Assembly: GCA_947307255.1 (NCBI GenBank)
Contig: CAMZIO010000007.1
Location: 1 to 62,543 of the forward strand
From: an uncultured Clostridia bacterium
Lineage (GTDB): Bacteria; Bacillota; Clostridia; Oscillospirales; Oscillospiraceae
DNA: 62,543 bases
Reading direction: 5' to 3'
Positions 26,112 through 33,803 of this stretch are shown in pieces; positions within the stretch are counted from its first letter, which is position 1, and every line of letters starts with the position of its first letter. Under the pieces are notes generated by a model. That model was not told the DNA's origin and did not search any database. It worked only from the letters and a program-made list of their open reading frames with translations. The translations under genes and the position numbers were made by a program.

Positions 26112-26150
26112 AAAGGTCTGATTTCTTTGGAAGTCAGACCTTTTCTTTTT
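26111..26150 (+). terminator. Terminator of tRNA-Ala
   Basis: An 11-bp stem (AAAAGGTCTGA/TCAGACCTTTT) starts at the last base of the tRNA and is followed by C then five T. Confidence 0.85.
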
Positions 26151-26157
26151 TCGAAGA

Positions 26158-26186
26158 TTGAATCTTTCCGGAAATCGTGTTATGAT
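26158..26186 (+). promoter_or_regulatory. Promoter of mrnC-rqcH
   Basis: TTGAAT (26158-26163), 17 bp, TATGAT (26181-26186), 45 bp before the mrnC start. Confidence 0.55.
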
Positions 26187-26231
26187 AGGCGACGTGATCA
26201 GCTGCCGGGCGGCGAGTGAAAAGGAGAATCT

Positions 26232-26645
26232 ATGCAAGACTATTTTTCCGTAACCCTTACGGACGATGAGATCCGTGCGATCAGCAGCATCGGCCTGGCC
26301 CATCTGGGCGACGCGGTGTACGAGCTGCTCGTGCGCACCTATTTGTGCGCGCACGGCAAGGCGACGGGGCGAGGGCTGCACCGCGCGACGGTGGAATTGG
26401 TCTGTGCGCCAATGCAATCGCAGTTGAGTGAGAAGATATTGCCGAAGCTAACGGAGGAGGAAGCGGCGGTATTTCGCCGTGGCCGCAACGCCAACGTGCA
26501 CAGCATTCCGCACCATGCTGACCGCGCGGAATACCAAAAGGCCACCGCGCTGGAAGCGCTCTTCGGCTATCTGTTTCTCAAGGGCCGGCAGGAGCGTATC
26601 AACGCGCTGTTTGCCGATATGATGGAGGAAGATCATGCCACTTGA
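26232..26645 (+). CDS. mrnC: Mini-ribonuclease III
   Basis: A 137-residue RNase III-type catalytic domain without a double-stranded RNA-binding domain. It trims the ends of 23S rRNA precursors. The signature GLAHLGDAVYELLVRTY (about residues 19-35) holds the metal-binding Asp, and RRGRNANVHSIP with YQKATALEALFGYLFL gives the second acidic pair (E, then dimer helix). It overlaps rqcH by 11 bp, so translation is probably coupled. Confidence 0.94.
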   Translation: MQDYFSVTLTDDEIRAISSIGLAHLGDAVYELLVRTYLCAHGKATGRGLHRATVELVCAPMQSQLSEKILPKLTEEEAAVFRRGRNANVHSIPHHADRAEYQKATALEALFGYLFLKGRQERINALFADMMEEDHAT

Positions 26646-28386
26646 CGCCATTTGTCTGCGCGCGGTTTTGAACGAGTTGTGTCCTGCACTGCTCGGCGCG
26701 CGGATCGACAAGGTACAGCAGCCCGCCCGCGACCAGGTGATCCTGCTTCTGCGCGGGAATTTACGCGTGCTGCTCAACGCGGGGCCGAACCAGCCGCGCA
26801 TCCAGCTTACGCGGCAGCTGCGCGACAACCCGGCACAGCCACCGATGTTCTGTATGCTGCTGCGCAAGCACCTCGTCGGCGCGCGCATTTTAAGCATTGA
26901 GCAGCCGGATCTGGAGCGCGTGGTGATTCTGACGCTGCAATGCACCGACGAGCTGGGGCAAACCGGCCGACGACAACTGATTCTGGAGGCAATGGGCAGA
27001 CGGGCAAATCTGATTCTGCTGGACGGAGAGGGGCGTATCCTCGAGTGTATGCGCCGCATGGACTTTGAGAGCAACAGTACGCGGCAGCTCCTGCCGGGGC
27101 TTTTCTACCGTCTGCCGACGCCGCTGGATAAGTGCTCGCTGTTGGCAGAGGAGGAAGCGGCGCACGCGCTGCTCGCACGCGGCGGCGGGGATGAGGAGCG
27201 CGTGGATCAGTGGCTCCTGGATCACTTCCTCGGTATTTCCCCCCTGATCGCGCGGGAGATCGCCCAGCGCGCGGGCGGGGCGACGGACGTGCGCTTCTCA
27301 CAGTTGGGCGATCGGGGCCGCGAGGCCTTGGCGCAAACGGTGCAGGCGCTCTGCGACACTGTGAAGAACAATTCCTTTACACCGATGATGCTTCAGCAGG
27401 AAGACCGACCGATAGACTTCACTTATTGCGCCATCACACAGTACGGCGCACAGATGCGCGTCGAACGGCAGGAGTCATTTTCCCAGATGCTCGATGCGTT
27501 TTACGATCTGCGCGAGCGGCAGGAGCTTTCTGCCCGCCGCGGGCGCGAGCTTTCACACGCGGCAACGGTCGCGCGCGAGCGTATGGCACGCAAGGCGGAA
27601 ACGCTGAAAAAGGAGTATGCCGCCACACAGCAGCGCGATGAGCTGCGGCTGTGCGGCGATCTGATCACGGCCAACCTTTACCGTATGGATCGCGGCATGG
27701 AGAGCCTGACGACGGAAAACTTTTATGCAGAGAATTCGGAGCCGATCACGATCGCGCTCGATCCGCTGCTCACGCCGCAGCAGAACGCCGCCAAATATTA
27801 CAAGCGCTACAACAAGGCGAAGACGGCTGAGGTGCATCTGCGCGAGCAGATTCAAAAGGCGGAGACGGAACGCGCCTATCTTGACAGCGTCTTGCAGGAG
27901 ATCGCACAGTCGGAGACGGAGCAGGAGTTTCAGGAGATTCGCCGCGAGCTGCAGGAGACGGGGTATCTGCGCCGCAGCGGGAAAGAGAAGAAGGAACTCA
28001 AGCGCGCCTTCGTCCCGCGGGAATTCCGCTCAAGCGCGGGGTTTCGCATTCTGGTGGGGCGCAACAACGTACAAAACGACCAGTTGACGCACCGGCGCGC
28101 CGACCGACGGGATATCTGGCTGCATACGCAGAAGATCCACGGCTCGCACGTGATCCTGTGCACCGGCGGCGCAGAACCGGACGAGCAGAGCCTGCGCGAG
28201 GCTGCGGCGCTGGCCGCGTACTTTTCCCAGGCAAAGGACAGCGCCAACGTACCGGTGGATTATACCGCCGTGCGCTTTGTCAAAAAACCCGCCGGGGCGC
28301 GGCCCGGTATGGTAATCTATGAAACGTACCGCACGTTGTACGTTACGCCGGACGAGGCGCTGCTCAGGCGTCTGGCGGTGAAGTGA
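26635..28386 (+). CDS. rqcH: RqcH-type NFACT protein (ribosome quality control)
   Basis: A 583-residue NFACT protein. NFACT-N comes first (MPLDAICLRAVLNEL, then RIDKVQQPARDQVIL and GRRANLIL near 120), then helix-hairpin-helix and coiled-coil parts with NAAKYYKRYNKAK (about 383), and the NFACT-R domain at about 455-570 (FRILVGRNNVQND, DIWLHTQKIHGSHVIL). RqcH binds stalled 50S-peptidyl-tRNA and adds alanine tails. Older names call it fibronectin-binding protein. It is of interest here because the window also encodes a GTPase fused to a ribosome-type nuclease. Confidence 0.94.
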   Translation: MPLDAICLRAVLNELCPALLGARIDKVQQPARDQVILLLRGNLRVLLNAGPNQPRIQLTRQLRDNPAQPPMFCMLLRKHLVGARILSIEQPDLERVVILTLQCTDELGQTGRRQLILEAMGRRANLILLDGEGRILECMRRMDFESNSTRQLLPGLFYRLPTPLDKCSLLAEEEAAHALLARGGGDEERVDQWLLDHFLGISPLIAREIAQRAGGATDVRFSQLGDRGREALAQTVQALCDTVKNNSFTPMMLQQEDRPIDFTYCAITQYGAQMRVERQESFSQMLDAFYDLRERQELSARRGRELSHAATVARERMARKAETLKKEYAATQQRDELRLCGDLITANLYRMDRGMESLTTENFYAENSEPITIALDPLLTPQQNAAKYYKRYNKAKTAEVHLREQIQKAETERAYLDSVLQEIAQSETEQEFQEIRRELQETGYLRRSGKEKKELKRAFVPREFRSSAGFRILVGRNNVQNDQLTHRRADRRDIWLHTQKIHGSHVILCTGGAEPDEQSLREAAALAAYFSQAKDSANVPVDYTAVRFVKKPAGARPGMVIYETYRTLYVTPDEALLRRLAVK

Positions 28387-28407
28387 GCGGTGGAGAAGGA
28401 GAGGGAT

Positions 28408-28983
28408 ATGACTTATCAGGAGATACAGGAACAGACTGCCCGTGCGTTGGAGGAGCTGTTGGCCGCTTCCCGGATGCACAGTGGGGATATCTTCATCGTC
28501 GGCTGCTCGACCAGCGAGGTCATGGGTCAACACATCGGCAAGGGGTCGAGCGTTGAGGCGGCCAGGGCAATCTACGACGGACTGTATCCGGCGCTCCACG
28601 CGCGCGGCATCTTTCTTGCCGCACAGTGCTGTGAGCATTTGAACCGTGCGGTTATCGTCGAGCGCGCGGCGCTGCCGACGGGTACGGAAATCTGCAACGT
28701 AGTGCCGCAGCTGCATGCGGGCGGCGCTTTCGCCATGACGGTATACCAAAACGCTTCCGAGCCCGTCGCTGTGGAGAGCATCCGCGCCGCCGGCGGTATG
28801 GATATCGGCGACACGCTCATCGGGATGCACCTGCGGAGCGTGGCCGTGCCGGTGCGCATCTCGGTCAAGGAGATCGGCTTTGCGCATCTGGTTTGCGCGC
28901 GCACACGGCCCAAGTTTATCGGCGGCGCGCGCGCCGTATACGACAGCGCGCTGATCGGCGGCGAAATCGCAAGAACGGAATGA
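28408..28983 (+). CDS. UPF0340/YwlG family protein
   Basis: A 191-residue protein of unknown function in the TIGR01440/DUF436 family. The pattern FIVGCSTSEVMGQHIGKGSS (about 28-47), then QCCEHLNRA and GGMDIGDTLIGMHL, is diagnostic and suggests a nucleotide or small-ligand fold. The ATG at 28408 has AAGGAGAG; a GTG six codons earlier is less likely. It lies 21 bp after rqcH and ends the unit. Confidence 0.88.
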   Translation: MTYQEIQEQTARALEELLAASRMHSGDIFIVGCSTSEVMGQHIGKGSSVEAARAIYDGLYPALHARGIFLAAQCCEHLNRAVIVERAALPTGTEICNVVPQLHAGGAFAMTVYQNASEPVAVESIRAAGGMDIGDTLIGMHLRSVAVPVRISVKEIGFAHLVCARTRPKFIGGARAVYDSALIGGEIARTE

Positions 28984-28995
28984 GTGCCGAAAGAC

Positions 28996-29030
28996 AAAAA
29001 TCCCACAGGGGAAGCCCTGTGGGATTTTTG
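28996..29030. terminator. Bidirectional terminator between UPF0340 and DUF378 genes
   Basis: A 15-bp perfect stem (AAAAATCCCACAGGG/CCCTGTGGGATTTTT) with a 4-nt loop gives a T-run on both strands. Confidence 0.9.
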
Positions 29031-29035
29031 TGTGC

Positions 29036-29254
29036 TTATGCGTGGTCGTGTCCCTCGACGACTGCCTCATCACGAAAAAACATGGTGATGCACCACAGAC
29101 CGGCAAGGCCCACCAGCGTATAAATGACGCGGCTGATGGTGCCGAGCTGGCCGCCGAAGAGGAAGGCCACGAAGTCAAACCCGAACAGCCCGATGCTGCC
29201 CCAGTTGAGCGCGCCGACAATGGTAAGAGCCAGCGCAATCTTATCAACGACCAT
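29036..29254 (-). CDS. DUF378 family small membrane protein
   Basis: A 72-residue protein with two membrane segments (about 5-25 and 38-58). The motif ALTIVGALNWGSIGLFGFD is the DUF378 hallmark, found widely in Bacillota and also near sporulation genes. The role is unknown. The ATG at 29254 follows AGGAGGTTTG; a longer frame upstream is not supported. It is divergent from sigK. Confidence 0.88.
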   Translation of the reverse strand: MVVDKIALALTIVGALNWGSIGLFGFDFVAFLFGGQLGTISRVIYTLVGLAGLWCITMFFRDEAVVEGHDHA

Positions 29255-29358
29255 GAAAAACAAACCTCCTTTTGGTGTTTGCGGTCGTTTTCTATCTTCT
29301 CCAGGCGTCGTGGCAATTATGCAGAGAATATTAAAAAAGAAAATTGAGTGCAAACGGC

Positions 29359-29390
29359 GCGGCATAGGGACTTCCCGCCGCGGCATAGGG
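29359..29390 (+). repeat. Pair of 11-bp direct repeats before sigK
   Basis: GCGGCATAGGG occurs at 29359-29369 and 29380-29390, with starts 21 bp apart (two helical turns), 24 bp before the sigK start codon. The spacing suggests a dimer binding site or overlapping promoter parts. Confidence 0.5.
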
Positions 29391-29413
29391 TAAAAGCAAA
29401 AGGGGCGATCAAA

Positions 29414-30103
29414 ATGCTTTCCGTACTCATTTCATTGCTTTCGCACAGTATCCTCTTGTCGCTGCACCTGTCCGGAAGCGCAAGCTCTTTTCCCAAGCCC
29501 TTGACGGCGGAGGAGGAGCGGGTCTATCTGCAACGCTTCGCACAGGGGGATATCGAAGCGCGCAATGCGCTCATAGAGCACAATTTGCGCCTGGTGGTAC
29601 ACGTGGTCAAAAAGTATTATGCCCAGAGCGACGAACAGGACGATCTGATTTCGATTGGGACGATCGGGCTGATCAAGGGAATCTCCAGTTATCGTCCGGA
29701 AAAGGGCACGCGCCTTGCCACATATGCGGCGCGCTGCGTCGAAAACGAGATTTTGATGTACTTCCGTTCCCGCAAAAAGCTGCAGAGTGAGGTTTCGCTG
29801 TCCGAATCCATCGACACGGATAAGGACGGCAATTCCCTCTATTTGCTCGACGTTGTCGGTGTGGACGATACGATGTACGCAGATATTCAGGACAAAGACG
29901 ACCAGGCGCGCATCCGTGCGCTGGTGTGCGAGGCTCTCACACCGCGCGAGCGAGAGATCATCACTGCGCGCTACGGGCTTGACGGTCGGGCGCCGCGCGC
30001 CCAGCGCGAGATCGCGGCGCAACTCGGTATCAGCCGCTCCTACGTATCGCGCATTGAAAAGCGCGCGCTGGGCAAGCTGGAGCAGGCGCTGGGCGCGCGA
30101 TGA
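29414..30103 (+). CDS. sigK: Sporulation sigma factor SigK
   Basis: A 229-residue sigma-70 factor. The hydrophobic pro-sequence (LSVLISLLSHSILLS) is followed by the family start SFPKPLTAEEE. Region 2 holds RNLRL-like EHNLRLVVHVVKKYY and DLISIGTIGLIKGISSYRPE, with ARCVENEILMYFRS in the -10 recognition helix. Region 4 ends in QLGISRSYVSRIEKRAL. This matches SigK, which drives late mother-cell genes after removal of its pro-peptide. The gene is intact, with no skin-type interruption. The weak ribosome site is AAGGGGCG. It is divergent from the DUF378 gene. Confidence 0.92.
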   Translation: MLSVLISLLSHSILLSLHLSGSASSFPKPLTAEEERVYLQRFAQGDIEARNALIEHNLRLVVHVVKKYYAQSDEQDDLISIGTIGLIKGISSYRPEKGTRLATYAARCVENEILMYFRSRKKLQSEVSLSESIDTDKDGNSLYLLDVVGVDDTMYADIQDKDDQARIRALVCEALTPREREIITARYGLDGRAPRAQREIAAQLGISRSYVSRIEKRALGKLEQALGAR

Positions 30104-30111
30104 GAAAAAAC

Positions 30112-30139
30112 TTGCAATTTGCGCTCGGCGCGGTACAAT
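30112..30139 (+). promoter_or_regulatory. Promoter of the glucokinase gene
   Basis: TTGCAA (30112-30117), 16 bp, TACAAT (30134-30139), between sigK and the start codon at 30174. Confidence 0.55.
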
Positions 30140-30173
30140 ACTCACGATTAGCATGACGCCACGGAGGGAACGT

Positions 30174-31109
30174 ATGAATTATCTTGGCTTGGATCTGGGC
30201 GGCACGAGTATCAAGGGCGCCGTCGTTACCGAAGCAGGTGAGATCCTGCGCGAAGCGTCCCGCCTCACGCACGCAGAGCGCGGGGCCACGGCCGTAGTCG
30301 GCGAGATTGCGGCGCTGATGTACCAGCTTGCACAGGGGGATCGCTTCGCAGGCGTGGGGCTGGGCTGTCCCGGAACGGTAGACGACGAGAGCGGCGAAGT
30401 GCTCTACTCATGCAATTTGAACTGGACGAACTTTGACCTGCGCGGCGCGCTGGAGAAACGCACGGGCTACCGCGTGCGCCTTGTCAACGACGCAAACGCC
30501 GCCGCCCTTGGTGAAGCGCTTGCAGGCGCGGCAAAAGGTGCGCACAGCGCCGTGATCCTTACGCTGGGTACCGGCGTCGGCGGCGGCGTAGTGATCGGCG
30601 GAAAGCTGCTGGTCGGCTACACCGGCGCAGCCAGCGAGCTGGGTCATATGGTCATCGAAGCGGACGGCCTGCCGTGTGCCTGCGGACGGCGGGGATGTTT
30701 GGAAGCCTATGCCTCTGCCACGGCGCTGGTCCGCATGACGAAGGAGGCGATGGCCGCACATCCGGAAAGCCGGATGCATTCCATTTCCGCCGACCTGGGC
30801 GGGGTGGACGGCCGCGTTGCCTTCGCTGCAAAGGCGGCGGGGGATGCCGCGGGCGGGGCGGTGGTTGACGCCTACGTGCGCTATCTTGCCATCGGCGTAA
30901 CCAACGTCGTCAACCTGTTCTTCCCGGAGGTGGTCGCATTCTCCGGCGGCGTCGCCAATCAGGGGGAGGCGCTGCTTGCCCCGCTGCGCGAACAGGTGCG
31001 GCGCGCGTCATACGGCTCGGCCTACGCGAAAAAACACGTCCGCCTGGTGCCGTGTACACTGGGCTATCGCGCGGGCATGATCGGCGCGGCGCTGCTGGCA
31101 AAGACGTAA
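30174..31109 (+). CDS. glcK: ROK-family glucokinase
   Basis: A 311-residue sugar kinase that phosphorylates glucose. The ATP site begins LGLDLGGTSIKGAVV. The sugar-binding and ROK segments are VNDANAAALGEAL (catalytic Asp), LGTGVGGGVV, GELGH-like SELGHMVIE and the zinc cysteine pattern CACGRRGCLEAYAS. FFPEVVAFSGGVA lies near the C-terminus. There is no helix-turn-helix, so it is an enzyme, not a ROK repressor. It is transcribed from its own promoter. Confidence 0.92.
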   Translation: MNYLGLDLGGTSIKGAVVTEAGEILREASRLTHAERGATAVVGEIAALMYQLAQGDRFAGVGLGCPGTVDDESGEVLYSCNLNWTNFDLRGALEKRTGYRVRLVNDANAAALGEALAGAAKGAHSAVILTLGTGVGGGVVIGGKLLVGYTGAASELGHMVIEADGLPCACGRRGCLEAYASATALVRMTKEAMAAHPESRMHSISADLGGVDGRVAFAAKAAGDAAGGAVVDAYVRYLAIGVTNVVNLFFPEVVAFSGGVANQGEALLAPLREQVRRASYGSAYAKKHVRLVPCTLGYRAGMIGAALLAKT

Positions 31110-31113
31110 TAGG

Positions 31114-31170
31114 AAAAGACGCCCTGCAGGCGGGAGCAACAGCTCCGGCGCGCAGGGCGTTTCGCTTTTT
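31114..31170. terminator. Shared terminator of glcK and ackA
   Basis: GACGCCCTGC (31118-31127) pairs with GCAGGGCGTT (31152-31161) with an inner GGAGC/GCTCC stem, followed by T-rich bases rightward. It lies between the two convergent stop codons. Confidence 0.8.
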
Positions 31171-31177
31171 ATTGGGA

Positions 31178-32377
31178 TCAGCCGACCAGATTGGCCGTGT
31201 CCATGGCGATCATAAGCTCCTCGTTCGTGGGGATAAGCAGAACTTTGACCTTGGAATCGGCGGCGGAAATCACGCGCTCCTCGCCGCGGACCTTGTTGGC
31301 GTCCTCGTCCATCACAACGCCCATAAATTCCAGTCCGGAGGCGATTGCCATACGCTGGGAGGCAGAGTTCTCACCGACACCGGCGGTGAAGATGATCGCG
31401 TCCACGCCGCCCATCGCGGCGGCATACGCGCCGATGAGCTTCTTGACGCCGTAGTTGAACAGATCCACGGCCAGGCCGGCGCGGACGTTACCTTCGGCAA
31501 AGGCGTTTTCCAGATCACGGAAGTCGGAGGAGATACCGGATACGCCGTAAACGCCGGACTTTTTATTTAAAACCGTAAGGATCTCGGCAATGTCCATGCC
31601 GTGCTTTTTCATCAGATACTCCAGAATACCCGCGTCGATATCGCCGGAGCGGGTGCCCATCGGCAGGCCTGCCAGCGGGGTAAAGCCCATGGAGGTGTCC
31701 ACGCTCTTGCCGCCGGAGATCGCCGTAACGGACGAGCCGTTGCCCAGATGGCAGGAGATGAGCTTCAGCTCGCTTGCGGGCTTGCCGAGCATATCGGCCG
31801 CGCGCTGGGCGACGTACTTGTGAGAGGTGCCGTGGAAGCCGTAACGGCGGACCTTGTCCTTCTCATAATATTCATAGGGCAGGGCGTAGGTATAGGCGAC
31901 GGGGGGCATGGTCTGGTGGAACGCGGTGTCGAACACGGCGACCATCGGCACGCCGGGCATCAGCGCCTGGCAGGCCTTGATACCGATGATGTTGGCGGGG
32001 TTGTGCAGCGGGGCCAGGGGATTGCACTCCTCGATAGCCTGCATGACCTCGTCGGTGATGACGACGGACTGGGCAAACTTCTCACCGCCGTGGACCACGC
32101 GATGACCGACCGCGTCGATTTCCTTCATGGAGGCGATGACGCCGTTGCGCGCATCAACCAGCGCGTTGAGCACGGTCTGAATCGCCTCGGAGTGGGTGGG
32201 CATGGCCACGTCGATCGCGTCCAGCTTTTCCTTGCCGGGCAGCTGGGGCTTGTAGGTGAATTTGCCGTCGATGCCGATGCGCTCGCAAAGGCCCTTGGCA
32301 AGCAGATCGCCGGTGGCGGGGTTGAGCAGTTGATACTTCAGCGAAGAGCTGCCCGCGTTGATAACTAATACGTTCAT
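31178..32377 (-). CDS. ackA: Acetate kinase
   Basis: A 399-residue enzyme that makes ATP and acetate from acetyl phosphate. Signatures: [15 protein letters not shown] at the start, [12 protein letters not shown] (about 85-96), [35 protein letters not shown] and the late FTAGVGENS. The ATG at 32377 lies behind AAGGAGC. There is no phosphotransacetylase gene beside it. It is divergent from tmcAL, whose product uses acetate and ATP to modify tRNA. Confidence 0.96.
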   Translation of the reverse strand: MNVLVINAGSSSLKYQLLNPATGDLLAKGLCERIGIDGKFTYKPQLPGKEKLDAIDVAMPTHSEAIQTVLNALVDARNGVIASMKEIDAVGHRVVHGGEKFAQSVVITDEVMQAIEECNPLAPLHNPANIIGIKACQALMPGVPMVAVFDTAFHQTMPPVAYTYALPYEYYEKDKVRRYGFHGTSHKYVAQRAADMLGKPASELKLISCHLGNGSSVTAISGGKSVDTSMGFTPLAGLPMGTRSGDIDAGILEYLMKKHGMDIAEILTVLNKKSGVYGVSGISSDFRDLENAFAEGNVRAGLAVDLFNYGVKKLIGAYAAAMGGVDAIIFTAGVGENSASQRMAIASGLEFMGVVMDEDANKVRGEERVISAADSKVKVLLIPTNEELMIAMDTANLVG

Positions 32378-32473
32378 GTGATGCTCCTTTTTTCCGGACG
32401 CTTGCAATGCGCCGCGTTTTCAGATAAGATAACGATGCGGTCTTTTCCCATCGGGAATAGATAGAACACAGTA

Positions 32474-32501
32474 ATTATATCAAAAAAAATATCAATGACA
32501 A
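32474..32501 (-). promoter_or_regulatory. Promoter of ackA
   Basis: On the minus strand TTGTCA (32496-32501), 16 bp, TATAAT (32474-32479). It gives a leader of about 90 nt. Confidence 0.75.
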
Positions 32502-32522
32502 CTGCTTTTTTATAAATTGGAC

Positions 32523-32566
32523 CGATTTGTTGTGGATTTGTTACGGATTTGTTACGGATTTGTTAC
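32523..32566 (+). repeat. Tandem 11-bp repeats before tmcAL
   Basis: Three exact copies of GGATTTGTTAC (32534-32544, 32545-32555, 32556-32566) follow one imperfect copy at 32523-32533. The array ends 18 bp before the tmcAL start codon, at the place where a ribosome site is expected. No typical AGGAGG lies there, only GAGAGGAC. Confidence 0.85.
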
Positions 32567-32584
32567 GACATTGAGAGGACTATT

Positions 32585-33787
32585 ATGAGAATCGTTGGTA
32601 TTATCTGTGAGTACAATCCCTTCCACAGGGGGCACGCCCGGCAGATTGCGGATGTGCGCGAGCGCTTCGGCGCAGACGCCGCCGTGGTATGCGCCATGAG
32701 CGGGAACTTCGTCCAGCGCGGCGATTTTGCCATTGCGGAAAAGCATCTGCGTGCCGAGGCTGCGCTGCGCGGCGGGGCAGATCTGGTGCTGGAGCTGCCG
32801 CTGCCCTGGGCGATCTCGTCGGCCGAGGGCTTTGCCCGCGGCGGCGTGGAGGTGCTGGAGAGCACCGGCGTGGTGGATACGCTCTGCTTTGGCAGCGAGT
32901 GTGCGGATACCGCGCGGCTACAGCGCGTTGCGGACGGACTGCTGAGCGAGGAGTTCTCTACAGCGCTGCGCGAGCGCCTGACCGACGGCGGCTCCTTCGC
33001 CGCTGCGCGGCAGGAGGCTGCACAGCAGATCCTGGGCGACGACGCGCAGATTCTCAGCGCGCCCAACGATATTCTTGCCGTAGAGTACTGCAAGGCGCTG
33101 CGCAGCATGCACAGCCGCATGACGCCGCTGGCGCTGCCGCGGCGCGGCAGTGCGCACGACGGCGCGGAGAAGGACGGCTTTGCCTCCGCGTCCCATATTC
33201 GCACGCTGCTGCTGGACGGAAAGAATGCGGACGAATACTTAACGCCCGATATGGCCCGCCTGCTGGCGCAGGCGTGTGCCGCTGGCCGTGCGCCGGTGCG
33301 CATGGAGACGTTGGAGCGCACGGTGCTCTATCGTCTGCGGATGATGCGGGAGGGGGATCTCGCCGCCTATGACACGGGCGGAGAGGGCCTTTATCACCGC
33401 TTTTACGACTCAGCCAAGAGCGCAACAAGTCTGGAGCAGCTCCTTGCGCTGGCAAAAACCAAGCGCTATGCCCACGCGCGGCTGCGGCGGATGCTGCTTT
33501 CAGTGTTCCTGGGGGTCGTGCCGGCTCGGCAGGATGAAGAAGTGCCGTATCTGCGTGTGCTGGGCATGAACGGCAGGGGACAGAAGCTGCTGCACGAAAT
33601 GCGCAGCAGCGCGCGCTTGCCGGTGCTGATCAAGCCCGCGGACGTGCGGGAACTTTCTGAGGCAGCGCAGCGTCTATTAATGTTAGAGGCGCGCTGCACG
33701 GATATCTATGCGCTGGCGTTTCCCGATCCGTCCAACGCCGCTGCCGGCAGCGAATGGAGGACGGGACCGATCATTTTGGATAGATGA
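32585..33787 (+). CDS. tmcAL: tRNA(Met) cytidine acetate ligase
   Basis: A 400-residue enzyme (YlbM family) that makes N4-acetylcytidine at the wobble base of elongator tRNA-Met from acetate and ATP. The HIGH-type nucleotidyl transferase start is visible as GIICEYNPFHRGHARQI. The following AMSGNFVQRGDFAI and ELPLPWAISSAEGFARGG are family signatures. A middle SASHIRTLL segment carries the second ATP motif. It is followed 16 bp later by a lipoprotein gene. Confidence 0.94.
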   Translation: MRIVGIICEYNPFHRGHARQIADVRERFGADAAVVCAMSGNFVQRGDFAIAEKHLRAEAALRGGADLVLELPLPWAISSAEGFARGGVEVLESTGVVDTLCFGSECADTARLQRVADGLLSEEFSTALRERLTDGGSFAAARQEAAQQILGDDAQILSAPNDILAVEYCKALRSMHSRMTPLALPRRGSAHDGAEKDGFASASHIRTLLLDGKNADEYLTPDMARLLAQACAAGRAPVRMETLERTVLYRLRMMREGDLAAYDTGGEGLYHRFYDSAKSATSLEQLLALAKTKRYAHARLRRMLLSVFLGVVPARQDEEVPYLRVLGMNGRGQKLLHEMRSSARLPVLIKPADVRELSEAAQRLLMLEARCTDIYALAFPDPSNAAAGSEWRTGPIILDR

Positions 33788-33803
33788 GAAAAGGAGAGAT
33801 TGG

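Noticed and set aside
25841..26161. Open frame with GGLAQLGERLTGSQEVSGS across tRNA-Ala
   Set aside because: Also a typical false translation of a tRNA gene.
32523..32566. Tandem repeats considered as a CRISPR array
   Set aside because: Units are only 11 bp and directly adjoining, with no spacers and no cas genes.
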